Assembly (NCBI GenBank): GCA_018136815.1
Contig: CM030933.1
Coordinates: 4,630,557-4,694,556, forward strand
From: Isochrysis galbana
Lineage: Eukaryota; Haptophyta; Isochrysidales; Isochrysidaceae
Length of the DNA stretch: 64,000 nt
Direction: 5' to 3'
Positions 40,592 through 52,900 of this stretch are shown here, in pieces; positions within the stretch are counted from its first letter, which is position 1; every line of letters starts with the position of its first letter. Position numbers and translations under genes: made by a program. The notes below the pieces were generated by a model. The model was not told the DNA's origin and did no database searches. It saw only the letters and a program-made list of their open reading frames with translations.

Positions 40592-43500
40592 CTCTTCGAG
40601 AACACGAAGACTGCGCCATGCTCGTGGACCGACTCCCTACGCGTGAAACGATCGATAGCTCTCCTCTCGTCATTCCCCAAGTAGAGAGGTCGAACTCCGA
40701 CCACACCATCGCGGTTACGGTGGTCAACACTGACCCCAAACCTCTACACCTTCCGTCGTTCCATCCTGTAGCTTCGCTACAGGTTCGATTCAAAATTCAC
40801 GCTGGAACATATCGCCGCGTCGGGGCCGTTAACTCGCCGGATGTGATTGAGTCGCTCGACGAGGACCAGCGTAAGCTCCTCGAGGCAGCCAAGATCGACC
40901 CCGAAGGCCGTCTCTCGATGCCCCAACGTGAACAAGTTCGTCGTCTACTGGCCCGACGTATCGCTGCTTTCGCAATTGACCCGACCAACCCGAATCACAC
41001 TCACGTGATGGAGGTAGAGCTACCGCTCAACCCCGGAGCCGAAGCTCACCGCCACGCACCGTCTAGAGTTGGACGAGAGGGTGAGAAGATCATAGAGGAC
41101 GAAGTTTGCAAGATGGAGTCCGCGGGCATCATTAGGAAATCAAATTCGTCGTGGGCCTCTCGAGTCGTGCTAGTCACTAAGAAGGATGGCTCCGTACGTT
41201 TCTGCGTAGATTATCGCGACGTCAACTCCAAGCTTCGTCTAGAGGACAGCCCTCTTCCCCTCACGGTAGAAGCCATCGACCGATTGTCGTCCGGCCAAGG
41301 CAACCTTGATTCTCTATTCCTTTGCACCCTGGACCTGGCATCTGGTTTCTGGGGTATACCGATCAAAGAGTCCGATAAACATATCACCGCGTTCACTACT
41401 CATCGCGGCAAGTACGAGTTCAATTACTTGCCTTTTGGTGTTCAATCCGGTCCCTCGTATATGTGCCGCCTCATGGACGCCGTTCTCGGTGGGCTGGCAT
41501 GGGAGATTTGTATGCCATACTTGGATGATGTCGGCGCCTGGTCGACAGGCGTAGGTGACTCGCTGCAGGCCAGGGAAGAGTCGTCATTCCAACAAATGTT
41601 ACACCGTCTTGATCTTGTCTTGGAACGTCTCATCTGGGCGGGCCTCACTTGCAAGATGTCGAAATGCGTTTTCTTTGCCACCTCGGCTGAATATCTCGGC
41701 CACGTTGTTTCGCGTGAAGGTCTTCGGATGGATCCCAAGAAAGTGGAAGCCGTCTCGAAAATCGACCCTACCCAAATCAACTCTATCGAAGCCGTCCGTT
41801 CTTTCCTTGGACTGTGCTCGTACTACCGCCGTTTTATACGCCGTTTTGCGATCCGTGCAGCGCCGTTAACCGCTCTCACGCGGAAAGGGTGCGATGTCCC
41901 GGTCGAGTCGCAAACAGAAGCCTGTCGCCAGGCTATCGAAGATCTCAAGCAAGCTATCTGTGAAGAACCCGTACTCGCACCTCCTCGAGACGACCGTCCT
42001 TTCCTCGTTAAGACCGACGGTGCTAGCAAGCTAGGCATCGCCGGCGTCCTTGCTCAGAAAGACGACGAAGGGAGAGAGCGCGTTGTTGCATACTACGGTC
42101 GTAGTTTGAGTCCGGCTGAGCGCCATTGGACAGTTACTGAAATCGAACTTCTAGCAGCGCTAGAATCGATCCGAAATTGGAGGCCTTATCTTTGGGGTCG
42201 CCACTTCACCCTCGTCGTAGACCATTCAGCTTTGCGCTGGCTTCACACGATGAAAGATCAAGTCACCGGTGGTCCAGCCTCGCGCCTCATGCGATGGGTC
42301 CTGAAGCTAGCCGAATATCGATTCGACGTCGTGCACAAACCTGGAGTCACTCACTGGGACGCCGACGGCTTATCCCGCCTAGTTGCTCTCGAGCCCGATC
42401 ACGATCCTCTCCATCTCGAGGAGAGTGACGTCCATTCTTTCGATTCTTCCGAAATTCACGACATAGTTGCCGCCGCGGTTACTTCATCCACCCTCACCGC
42501 TCGCCGCCAACAAGCAAACGATAGGCTCGCTCGTCAAGCATCGGAATCTTCGGAGTCGATTACCTCCTCGTATCTCGATGTGGGCGTGCCTCATGCCGAC
42601 GAATTGCGTCAAGCGCTCTCTACCGACGAGTTCGCTAGCTCGATCATTTCTGAACTCGAGTCGATCCTTCCGAAAGCTTCCTCTTCGATCGACTCTAGCT
42701 CGTCGTCGAAGAAGAGGTCCCGATTCCTGCTTCGCGATGGCCTACTCTACTACCGCTCCTCAGAGGCGGAAGAGGCTCCTCTTCGTTTATACATTCCGGA
42801 GTCCCTTCGTGACACGTACCTCCGCGCCTACCATGACCACCTTGGTCACCCAGGTGCGACAAGGATGACTACCCTACTTCGTTCTCGAGTTTACTGGCCT
42901 GGCCTATCCGCCTCTGTATCGGAGTACGTTCGAGAGTGCCATGAATGCACTCTTGGCAAACCGTTACCGCGACCGCTCGCCCATCCATCCGGTCTTTCTA
43001 TCGGATCCTATCCTTTCGACGTCGTCTATTGCGATATTCTTTCGATGGCTCCCACCCACGATTTCGTATCCGGCCGCTCCGGTTTTGATAAGCTGATTGT
43101 TTTCGTCGATTCTCTCTCTCGTTGGATTGAAGCTGAGCCTTGCAACGGTAACCCCTCGTCCGCAAAATGTCTAGACGTCTTCATGCGTCTCATTGTCTCT
43201 CGTTATGGAGTCCCTCGCCAACTTCGAACCGACGCCGGCTCGAATCTTTGCTCTCGATTAGTTGACCTAATTCTCAAAGCGACCGGAACGGACTTGAGCA
43301 CTACTGAAGCTTATCGCCACGAAGGCGTAGGGCTAGTGGAAAGAGCTCAACAAACTCTCCTCACGATGACTCGAGTCTCCAATGAAGGCGGCGCCCATTG
43401 GGTCGACCACCTTCCGTTTCTTCTCATGTCTATGCGAGCGACTGCCGGTCGCGTGGTACCCAAGTCACCCGCGGCTATCTTGTTTGGTCGGGAGCTTCGT

Positions 43501-44238
43501 CTTCCTGCTCAACTTGCTGACCCTGCTCCTGTCCTGGAGTTGCTTCCAACTAGGCCTCCGTCCGATGCCGTCACTTACGCTACCGAGCTCAATAAGAAGC
43601 TTCTCGAGTCGTGGCGTTCCGCCCTCGAAAGTACTCAAGAAGCTCAACGCGAATCGATGCGTTCCGCCTCTCAAAAGTCTAAACTCGGTGTCACCTTCAA
43701 ACCGGGAGACAGAGTTTGTCGTCGAATCCCTGGCCACGCCAACAAACTTCAGTATCTCTACTCCGGTCCCTACCGAGTAGAAGAAGCAATCTCGGCCACT
43801 CGCTACCGTCTACGCGACCTCGAAAATCGTCAAGTCAAGGACGAAGTTCACATCTCCAACCTCCGTCCGTACTTCACCGTCACCGATTCGTCTCCGCTCA
43901 CCGACGATGAGTACTTGGTTGAAGAGTTGCTCGATCGCAAAGGCGATGGGGTTTCATTCAAGTATCTCGTCAAGTGGCGCGGCTATCCTCGTTCTGAAGC
44001 TACTTGGGAGTCTCGAATTGAGTTGCTTCGGCGTTGTGCTGATCTAGTTGAGTCGTACGACACCATTGTCGACAGCCGTCCGGTTCAACCTCCAGCTAAC
44101 TCCAATTTAGACTCCTCTTCCTCTTCAAGCCCAAGTTCAAGTTCCCAGTCTAATCAAGTTCCACGTCGAATTCAAGAGTCCAGTCGTAATCCTCCTGATC
44201 TGCCTTCAAGTCGTACGCGTTCTCGTTCACGTTCGTAG
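40484..44238 (+). CDS. pol: Pol part 2, plus-strand element: RT, RNase H, integrase, chromodomain
   Basis: Open after a stop at about 40483. The coding overlap with part 1 is about 108 bases, and homology to the minus-strand family resumes at EYLLYTHEPITIPAY. RT has LPFGVQSGPSYMCRLMDAV and YLDD (41518-41529). RNase H has VKTDGASKLGIAGVL and ALRWLHTMKD and is intact here. Integrase has an H2C2 zinc finger (HDHLGHPG...CHEC, 42835-42950) and catalytic residues in YCDILSM, RTDAGSN and LVERAQQTL. The C-terminal chromodomain (43910-44050) has EYLVEELLDRK and YLVKWRGYPRSEATWE, followed by a Ser/Arg-rich tail. Chromodomain integrases target histone-marked chromatin in known chromoviruses. Whether the frame change is programmed or a mutation is open. 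Confidence 0.92.
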
Positions 44239-44495
44239 CGCTAAGTCGACCGGAAGTGGATGATTAGCGTCGCGTCAGCGCCTGACCCAGCGCAACTGCC
44301 CGAGCAAAACTCCTGTAAAAGGGAGAACGTGGTAGGACGTGACGTACGAAATCGGGGGCCGCCGCGCTAAGCTGCCGATTTTGTGCTCGCTTTGGATCCA
44401 TGGGTTAATCCTCCTCTTCTAGGTCTCTCGTCTCGTATGGTCAAATGAACTCTTTTGGCTCGACATCGGGAGACGTCTCGATTTAAGTCGGGGGG

Positions 44496-44830
44496 TGTTG
44501 TATTCCTGCCCATCTGAAGGCTGTAGGCATGAATATTCGTGTAAGGTACGCGCTCACAATTACAATTGAACAGTTCCCCGTGTTGCCACTGACGCACAAG
44601 ACACACAGATTCGGATTCCCCATGGTCTCAAGTCCAGGTTTGCAGGTTTTGGTCTCGAAATTTGCGATTCGAATTTTGTTTTTGCTGTTACTATAATTGT
44701 TGGCTCGTTTAGGGTAATAAACCGGCATGACTTCGACTTCTCGTTCTGCAGTCGCTCTGCGAGACTCTCTCTCTCTCTCTCTCTCTCTCTCCGTCCGCCT
44801 CTCCTCGGCCGACGGCAAGAAGATTCGTCC
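44496..44830 (+). repeat. 3' LTR of plus-strand element
   Basis: 335 bp starting TGTTGTATTCC immediately after the polypurine tract AAGTCGGGGGG (44485-44495). Bases 44550-44830 equal the partial 5' LTR with one substitution. The sequence after 44830 diverges from that after the 5' LTR, which fixes the boundary. Confidence 0.92.
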
Positions 44831-45891
44831 AAAACATTCTCCGGTCCCAAGATATCTCGTGGGGGGTCTCTCCGCGCTCCGCGAGGGAAAGGACGCGATC
44901 TCGCTCCGAGATCGGCCTCGCGCCCTCCCACGCTGCCCCGCCGTGCCCTCGGTCCCTCGCCCCCCCGCGGCAGGTTCTTTCCCTCGGCGTGCCGTCCGTC
45001 GCCTCCGGCCGTTATATTAATCCCCCCCCCGCGCGAGGTTCTCTTCTCCCCCGCGCGCGGTTCGTTTCCTCCGGCCGTCGTTGTTCCCCCCCTCGCTTCG
45101 ATTCCTCTCGCGGTTCCTTCGATGATTGCCTCCATCTCGTCCGTTCTTCTTCGCGATCCTCGCGGAGGGGGCACCGACGTTTAATGTTAGTTTCGTCGCG
45201 GTTCCGATGAAAGAAAGGAAGAACGAATGGCACGCGCCTCGCGTCTCGCGTCTTGTTTCGTCGCCCCTTGCTCGTTGCTTGTCTAGAAGGTCTCTCCGCA
45301 CATCGCCTTCTTCCCCCGGCGCGATTTTGGATCTCTCCTCGACCCTCCGCGTTGGCTTCAGCGGACGAGTTCCACTTTGACGATAGTTCGAACCCTTCGG
45401 TGGCGTAGTTATGCGCTCTCTTTCCGTATATCTTCGCGCATGACGAGCGATCGCGACTTCAGCCTTCGCCGCGCGGGGAGGGGTTTGTTTATCGTATGAT
45501 TCCGGAGTGTTTACGTTAGTTTTCTGAGCCCAAGGACTTTGGTTTTTGGTTTCTTGTGAGTGATTTTTGTAGCAACTTCGTCGAGTCCCACCGTGTTCCC
45601 AAGCGAGTCCCCCCGAGTTCCCGAGTCTATACCCCGAGTCAACGAGTCAATACAAGTCAAGCACGCGCCTGAGCCACCCCCAGTCGCCTGCCACCACCTC
45701 CCACAAGCCTCCTTTCGCACTTCCGCGCCCACCGTGCTCCGTGCGTGCGTCGTGCGTCGTGCGTCGATCACCATGCCCGTAGTCACCCCCGAGGAAAGCT
45801 CCATGAGCTCCCCACAAGAACCGCGTTCCGCGCTAGCTGCCGGCGCGCCCTCGCAGGCAATCTCCAAGAGTGAGATCAGCCTTGCTCTGAC
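44831..45891 (+). other. Leader and gag start of a possible third LTR element (truncated)
   Basis: C/T-rich leader sequence followed by an ORF with ATG at 45773 (MPVVTPEESSMSSPQEPRSA) that runs directly into the LTR of the minus-strand element at 45892. The Ser/Pro-rich start and a leader of about 900 bases resemble the gag starts of the neighbouring elements, but I see no conserved domain. It may be a host or element gene interrupted by copy 2. Identification is weak. Confidence 0.3.
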
Positions 45892-46430
45892 ACAGGACGA
45901 CGGACAACGACACCCAGGAAAACACCCCGACTCTCGCCCCACGACTTTCTCACATAACTCGACTGAAATCAAACCCAAACACTCCGATCAGACAACAACG
46001 GACGACGATCAAAGGGCGATCTGTCGACGATCTTGTCTGGAACGGGAATCGCACCATAACGGAAACGAGGGGCAATCTTGCTACGCAGGATTCCAAGAGA
46101 CCTACCAAATAAGACGAAAGGAGTGCGATGTGCCTAAGGGGGAGATGCGAAGAGGTCGCAAATTAAACCTGATTGCCCCCAGAAGCAGATAAAGAACCGC
46201 AGGGGAGATAGCAAATTAAACCTATCTGCGAGGCGCCTGGGAGGAAGAGAGGTGGGGAAACTTCCCTTCTCTTTCGAGAGAAAGAGAGAGAGCGCTCCAC
46301 AACCCCCGATCCCATGCATCCAAGCGAAGCTTTTGACCGAGAACGCGAGAAAGCATAGAATTATAACGATAGATACCGAACGACGAAGAGAAGAGCGAAG
46401 CCTAACGAGTGTCGATTCGCGAATGCGACA
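45892..46430 (-). repeat. 3' LTR of copy 2
   Basis: 539 bp matching 57731-58274 and 11215-11761. It lacks the tandem CCTAACAG present in the other two and carries one substitution near 45975. On the minus strand it is preceded by the polypurine tract. Confidence 0.9.
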
Positions 46431-46624
46431 CCCCCCTGCTAGGATCGAGCGTCCCGCGAGGAAATGAAGAGAACCTAACGGACATCGGAGAGCTCCAAGC
46501 AAGCCACGAGAAAGGCAGAAGAGCAATCCTGAACGAGACCGAATGAGCCAAGAGCGAAGAGCGAATAAATCCGAAGAGCGAATGAAACAATAAATCGAGA
46601 AGTTACGAATTACGAACAACGAAC

Positions 46625-46830
46625 AATCGAGGACCGATGAGAACGCGGAACGACAAGAATCGAGAATCGAGAGCGAGAAACGAAGAACGCGGAACGACGA
46701 GAATCGAGAATCGAAGAACGAGAAACGAAGAACGCGGAACGACGAGAATCGAGAATCGAAGAACGAGAAACGAAGAACGCGGAACGACGAGAATCGAGAA
46801 TCGAGAATCGAAGAACGAACGACGAACGGC
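46625..46830. repeat. Tandem repeat in the element 3' untranslated region, copy 2
   Basis: About three and a half units of 43-45 bp rich in GAATCGAGAATCG and GAACGCGGAACGAC. It is the counterpart of 125-345 and slightly more regular, which suggests that the copy 1 version has lost bases. Confidence 0.7.
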
Positions 46831-47321
46831 GAACGACGAACTATAAGAATAGTGCGCGACGATCGAAGAGACAGGAAGTACCACACCCGTCCGGACGATG
46901 AGGTGTAGAATCTGCGGCCGGCGCGGCAGACCGCAGGACTCAACGCTGCAACCCATCCCCTTCTCTCTTTTACGAGAGTTTTACCTGGATGTTTGGGCGG
47001 TGTGGCGGCACCCAAGTCACAACGCGGCGTCTCCTGTTCTTCGATATATGAGTAGTCGAACAGCCAACGGCGAAAGGCGGCGAGATATCACGACGGGCTC
47101 GGCACGTCACGCGCGAGCTTAACGACGAGGTACGGAGGTCTCCTGACAGAGCGCAGCGGAAGGGGAGGGAGATCCATCCTCCGTGGTCGAAAGGGGGGGC
47201 GAGCCATACCTCTCTTCCCGCGGGGGGGAACTGGAAAAGAATTCCCGTACGTTCCCGTACCGCGATCAAACGTAAACGACGGCGTTGAGAGATATCTGAA
47301 GGGGCGTGACAGTCGCGACTG

Positions 47322-49961
47322 TCAGAAGAACGCAGAGGGTGTATCGAGGAGAGAGACGAGGGTGCGATCCGATGGCGACAGGCGTGCGAGAGCCTCGGAG
47401 CGACAGCGAACGAAGGTAGGCGAGGCAAGGGCAGCGTGCGCAAATGCGTGGGAGCCAAACCACGGGGAACCGCGCGACGACCCCGACGAGTACCACCACT
47501 GCCCGAGGACGAAGACCGCGTGCTGCGGCCGCATCATTGGACCTGCAGGGTTGGCAACAGACGGGCGGGCTGAGACGGGCAACTGGGAGACATGAGCAAT
47601 GGGGCCACTGTACGAGGACGGTGCGAGGCGAGGCGAGCGGCGCGGGGCCTGATGATCCAAGCCGGTGGTCTCGGATCCCACGGGAGCTTCGATCGCGTGC
47701 GACGTCGGCGGGGCTGAGACGGTCTGAGATTGTGATTCTGCAGCCCGCTTTCTCATCTGAGGCTTACGAAGAGGCGGGAAGGGGTGAGCATCATCATAGG
47801 CGGTGACGAGCGACTCGCAGCGGCGAAGCAATTCGGCTAGCGGCTCCCATGTGGCCGCAGCTTTCGCGTAACCACGCCACTTGACGAGATACTGCCTGGA
47901 ATCACCTCGACCCTTGCGGTCAAGGAGTGAATCCACCAGATACTCATCTGTTTGGACAGGATCTTCATCTGTGAGGGTATAGTAGGGACGGAGGTTAGTC
48001 ACATGCACCTCCTCGGAGAGGAGGCGATTTTCTTGGTCGCGTAGTCGGTAGCGGCCAGCGCCAAGCGCCTCAGCGATGCGGTATGGTCCGCTGTAGTGGT
48101 AGAGGAGCTTGTTGCGGTGTCCTGGAATTTTGCGAACCACCCTATCACCTGGAGCGAATTGGATGGGGGGAGAGTGAGTGCGTAGTGTGTCAGCGAGTGC
48201 GTCGGCTTGAGACTCTAAAGTTGCATCATAAGCCGCGGCCCACGCCGCCTTTAAACGACAATGCATTTTCCAAGCGTACGAGCGAAGTTCCTGAGGTAAC
48301 TCGGGAGGCGGGCCAGTGTCAGGTGGATCAGAAAGCTGGGCAGGCAGGCGAAGCTCACGGCCATAGAGCAAGGCAGCAGGCGACATGCGGGTAATGCAAT
48401 TGGCTGAAGCGCGCATGCTCATTAGAAAGAACGGAAGATGATCGACCCAATGACCGCCGCCTTCATCAGTAGCGCGAGCCATGTTGATCAATGTTTGCTG
48501 AGCTCGTTCGACCAGGCCCACGCTCTCGTGATGATGAGGTGTGCTCGGCCGCAAGTCGGTGCCGGTGCGCTCGAGGATGATCGAGGTGAGTTGACTAGCG
48601 AGATTGCTGCCGGAGTCCGAGCGAAGTTGCCTTGGTACTCCGTGCCGAGAAACGACGTACGACATGAAGGCGTGAAGAGCGTCGGCACTCGAGGGGTCGC
48701 CGTTGTGAGGGGCCGCCTCGATCCAACGAGTGAGCGAGTCTACGAAAACGAGGAGCTTGTCGAAGCCTCGAGAGCCCTTGATGAAGTCGTGCGTGGGAGC
48801 CATCGACACGACGTCGCAAAAGACGATGTCGAACGGATAGGCGCCGACCTGCGGTCCCTTCGGATCTGCGAGGTGACGGAAGGGAGGCTTAGCTAAGGTG
48901 CACTCGTGGCATTGGCGAACGTGCTCACAGACGTCTGCGTTCATGCCAGGCCAAAAATATCGGTCGCGTAAAAGGCGCGCCATTCGGTTGTCGCCGAGGT
49001 GGCACAGGTGGTCGTGAAAGGCTTCGAGGTAGGCGCGGCGCATCGTCTTCGGCACGTAGAGGCAGAGCTTCTCGCCGTCTCTCGTCGGCACTCGTCGATA
49101 GAGTAGTCCTGATCGCAACAGGCATCGCGAAGATTCGCGACTAAGCCAACGCAAGCGACGGTGATCGAGATCGGGTTTGTGAGGAGACGCGGAGAGGAAG
49201 CGAATGAGGTCGTGGCAGTCAGGGTCCTCGGCCTGTGCCTCCTTGAGCGCCTCGGCGTTAGGTGTACCGACGTCGAGGTAGGAGAGGTTGATAGAATCCC
49301 TGGTCGTAGAGGACAATCTGGACGACCGTTCGTCAGCTTGCAGACTGGATGCCGTGGTGGTACGAGAACGAGAGGCAACGACGGCTGGCGACTGCCCATC
49401 CGATGCCGTGGTGGAGCGAGAGCTAGGAACGACGGCGGCTAGCAGCTGCCCACCCCCCTGCTTAGGAGCGGACGTCTCCGACGTCCCATCGTCTGCCGCC
49501 ACCAAGCGTGACACGCCATCCGCGTCTTTGTGATTAGCGCCCGGCTTGTGCTCGACGGTGAAGCGATACTCGGACAACTTGAGCGCCCATCGCATCAGGC
49601 GCGACGCTGGCCCACCCTGGACGGTGTCCTTCATGGTGTGTAACCAACGGAGAGCTTGGTGATCAATGACGAGGCGGAAGTGCCGGCCCCAAAGGTACGG
49701 TCGCCAAGTGCGAATGCTTTCCAAGGCGGCGAGAAGCTCCACTTCGGTGGTGGTCCAATGACGCTCCGCGGCGGTGAGGCGGCGACCGTAATACGCGACG
49801 ACATGCTCGTGCCCGTGGTCGTCAATTTGCGACAGGACTCCGCGATACCCAGAGTACTGGCCGCGTCCGTTTTGACGATGAACTCTTTGTCGTGACGGGG
49901 CGCAGCCAACACTGGTGCGGACGTGATGAGGTCGATGAGGCGGCGGATCGCTGTCTGACAC
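47322..49961 (-). CDS. pol: Pol part 2, copy 2: RNase H, integrase, chromodomain
   Basis: One unbroken frame. Homology to RNase H starts at GVLSQ near 49841. YYGRRLTAAERHW and the RH core come first. The integrase follows, with an H2C2 zinc finger (HDHLCHLG...CHECTLAK, about 49015-48895) and DDE residues in FCDVVSM, RSDSGSN and LVERAQQTL (about 48815 to 48510). The C-terminal chromodomain (about 47955-47820) has EYLVDSLLDRK and YLVKWRGYAKAAATWE. A further 150 residues, basic then Ser/Pro-rich, follow to the stop at 47322; their role is unknown. The ORF opens upstream at 49961, but that stretch is out of frame with RT. Confidence 0.92.
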   Translation of the reverse strand: MSDSDPPPHRPHHVRTSVGCAPSRQRVHRQNGRGQYSGYRGVLSQIDDHGHEHVVAYYGRRLTAAERHWTTTEVELLAALESIRTWRPYLWGRHFRLVIDHQALRWLHTMKDTVQGGPASRLMRWALKLSEYRFTVEHKPGANHKDADGVSRLVAADDGTSETSAPKQGGGQLLAAVVPSSRSTTASDGQSPAVVASRSRTTTASSLQADERSSRLSSTTRDSINLSYLDVGTPNAEALKEAQAEDPDCHDLIRFLSASPHKPDLDHRRLRWLSRESSRCLLRSGLLYRRVPTRDGEKLCLYVPKTMRRAYLEAFHDHLCHLGDNRMARLLRDRYFWPGMNADVCEHVRQCHECTLAKPPFRHLADPKGPQVGAYPFDIVFCDVVSMAPTHDFIKGSRGFDKLLVFVDSLTRWIEAAPHNGDPSSADALHAFMSYVVSRHGVPRQLRSDSGSNLASQLTSIILERTGTDLRPSTPHHHESVGLVERAQQTLINMARATDEGGGHWVDHLPFFLMSMRASANCITRMSPAALLYGRELRLPAQLSDPPDTGPPPELPQELRSYAWKMHCRLKAAWAAAYDATLESQADALADTLRTHSPPIQFAPGDRVVRKIPGHRNKLLYHYSGPYRIAEALGAGRYRLRDQENRLLSEEVHVTNLRPYYTLTDEDPVQTDEYLVDSLLDRKGRGDSRQYLVKWRGYAKAAATWEPLAELLRRCESLVTAYDDAHPFPPLRKPQMRKRAAESQSQTVSAPPTSHAIEAPVGSETTGLDHQAPRRSPRLAPSSYSGPIAHVSQLPVSARPSVANPAGPMMRPQHAVFVLGQWWYSSGSSRGSPWFGSHAFAHAALASPTFVRCRSEALARLSPSDRTLVSLLDTPSAFF

Positions 49962-52900
49962 TCAGGTGACTGAGAGACGGTGGCCACATCGACACCCGTA
50001 CGCGTGAGGTCGGTGAGAGGGGCCGCAACGTGCGCGAAGCCCTTGATGAACCGACGGTAGTACGAGCAAAGACCGAGAAACGAGCGGACTTTTTCGAGCG
50101 AGTTGATGTGACGCGGATCGATCGAGCGTACCGCCTCGACTTTCTTGGGGTCCATCTCGAGACCACGACGAGAAACGACGTGCCCGAGGTACTCGCCCTT
50201 GATAGCGAACAAGATGCACTTGGAGGCCTTGCACGAGAGACCGGCCCAACGGAGACGCTCGAGAACGAGATCGAGACGGTGAAGCATCTGCTCGAATGAG
50301 GCGTCGACGCGTTCCTCTAGCGTGCTGCCTGTACCTGTCGACCAAATTCCGATGTCGTCCAGGTACGGCATGCAAATCTCCCACGCGAGGCCTTGGAGCA
50401 CCGCGTCCATGAGACGACACATGTAGGACGGGCCGGATTGGACGCCGAACGGGAGGTAGTTGAACTCGTACTTCTGGCGGTGGGTACAGAACGCCGTGAT
50501 GGGTTTGTCCTCCTCCTTGATAGGCAGACACCAGAAACCGGAGGCGAGATCGAGCAAGCAGAGAAACAAAGAATCTCGAGAGCCTTGGCCTCGAGATAAA
50601 CGATCGATCGCTTCGACGGTGAGCGGTAGAGGGCTGTCCGAGATACGAAGCTTCGAGTTCGTGTCCCGATAGTCGACGCAGAAGCGAACGGATCCATCTT
50701 TCTTACCGACGAGAACAACCCGCGAAGCCCATGGCGAATTGGACTTACGAATGATGCCCGCCGCCTCCATCTCAGCGACGTGCTTGTCGACGATGGCGCG
50801 GCCCTCGTCACCCATCTTGGACGGAGCGTGTCGGTGGGCTGTAGCGCCGGGGAGGAGAGGCAGCTCGACCTCCATCACGTGCGTGTGCCGAGGGTTCTTC
50901 GGGTCGAGGGCGAACGCGTCGACATGCCGTGCCAGCAGGCAGCGTACGCGCTGCTTCTGGGACGGCGACAATTGCTTGTCGGGGTCAATGGTGATAGCGT
51001 CGAGGAGCGCGCGCTGTGCCTCGGTGAGCGAGGACTCGGGGTCGTCTCCATCACCGGCGGCTGTCGACCGCGCTTCGTGCAACTTGTACTCGATGTGAGC
51101 TGACGCCACCGGCGAGTACGCAGGAAGAGTTACCGGACGTGGCGCCAGGTTCCAGACGGTGACCAACACCTCCCCCTCCGGGGTGGGGGTTTCGACGCTG
51201 GTGGCGACCATCGGAGGAGAATCGAGGCCGTCACGGGGCGGTAGACGGTCGACGAGAATGGCGGAGTCGGGGTAGTTCTCGATGACCTCTAGAGGTAGGC
51301 GAACAGAGAACGTACCCTTCGATCGCGCGGGGATGGTGATGGGCTGCCTGGTGTACAGAGCAAACTCTTTCAACGAGGCAGCCGACGGGGATCCCTTTGC
51401 GAAAAGCGGCTCGACATCGACAGCGGCGAACGAGGGAGAAGGAGACGAAGGAGGACTGCGAGTGAAGTCGAAACGAGGGGGCGGCTCGAGCTCGGGATCG
51501 AGGGGCGGCAAGGGAATCGACGTCGGCATCGCCGGCGGCGATTCGCCGTGAGCCTGACAGGAGGAAACGTTGTCCGAGATAGGAACGAGCGACGACTCCT
51601 CTGCCCGTGGTGAGTCGGCGGAGATCACGGCGACAAGCGGTGCAGAGGAGAGACGAGGACGAGTGGAGACGAGGGACGGAACGCGACGATCGTCGACCAT
51701 AAGGGTCAAGCGGCCATCACGCCCAGCTTCCGGCGACAGTTCGATGCAAGCGGCGTATGCTTCCAGGAAATCGTTTCCCAGGAGAAGCATAGGCGCGCCT
51801 TCGACAACGAGGAAACGGTGTCGGAATTCGACACCGGAGAGAGAGAAGACCAACGTGGCATAGCCGCGGGTACGGAGGGGGTTACCATCCGGTCCGACAA
51901 CGGCAGGTCGGTCCGAAGCGTGTTCGATCAAGACGCAAGCGTCGCGGGGCAATGCAGCCAACAACTCGGTGGTCACAACCGAGGGGCCGGCTCCCGTGTC
52001 GGCGAGAGTCTTGTTGACGGCGAGAGCGGAATCGACGATATAACGAGTAGGGCCCGTAGCGGATTGACGGCAAACGATAAGATCGCGAACATATAGGCAG
52101 TGACGGGGGTAGAGGCTAGGCGGCGTGTCGGAGACAAGCCTCGCCGGTACCTCCCTGGTCACAGAAGCGACAACAGCAGGAAGGCCGAGAGCAGGCGCGA
52201 AACCCGAGGGAACGAAAGCGGCGTGCCGCTGCTTATGGTCGGCAATGACCTCAGCAACTGAGCGGCGAGCGGGGCGGTCAAGCGGAGGCAGCGGCGGGTG
52301 CAAGTCCGGCAAGGCACCCAAGCCTAGGCGAGATGGCGGCGTCGGAAGCAGAGCGAGGCGTTCCTGGCCCGACCAGGTCAGACGCAAGGCGGCATGCCAG
52401 CCCTCAGGAGTAAATGTGTCCGGGAAAGAAACGGAGGCGCATGTCTCCAAGAGCGGAGGCATCGGCACGAACGGCGATAAGGACGAGGGAGAGGGAGAGG
52501 GAGCAAGGATCGGCAACGCCTCCTCCTCTACCGCAGACGAGTGAAGGCTGACTTCTGCATCGAGAGCCGACGCTAACGACGGAGACAACGGCAACCAGGC
52601 ATACGATATCGACCCTTGCGTCCCGCGTACCGCCGTCCATACACGCCAGCGGTTGCGGACCTTGCGAATCATCCGAGCGGGACGGACGGGTAACAACGAC
52701 GAGCGGGGCGACCCTAGCCACGGCCGCCACTCCATATCAATCGCGGCGACACTCGAAACATTCGATGATTCGGAACTGGAACGAGCGTGAGCCGCCAATT
52801 GGCTCGATTGCAGGTCACGAGCCTGAGATAGAAGAGAGGCGGCGGACGCGGCTGGACGAGTCGGAGTACGGCGGCAGTAGTCGAGAACGACGGGCATCCA

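Larger units (their letters stand above)
33578..44830 (+). mobile_element. Second-family chromodomain Ty3/gypsy LTR retrotransposon with methyltransferase-like domain
   Basis: Partial 5' LTR (33578-33858), gag (33929-36040), an in-frame amber, pol in two overlapping frames (36041-40591 and about 40484-44238), a polypurine tract just before 44496 and the 3' LTR (44496-44830). The organisation equals the minus-strand family, but the proteins are clearly diverged, so this is a separate lineage. The two LTRs differ by one substitution over the 281 bases that can be compared, which indicates recent insertion. Confidence 0.93.

Noticed and set aside
44560-45174. 204-aa minus-strand ORF over the 3' LTR of the plus-strand element
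   Set aside because: Low-complexity Arg/Gly/Glu sequence that reads antisense through an LTR; the LTR part is repeated in antisense at the other LTR as well.
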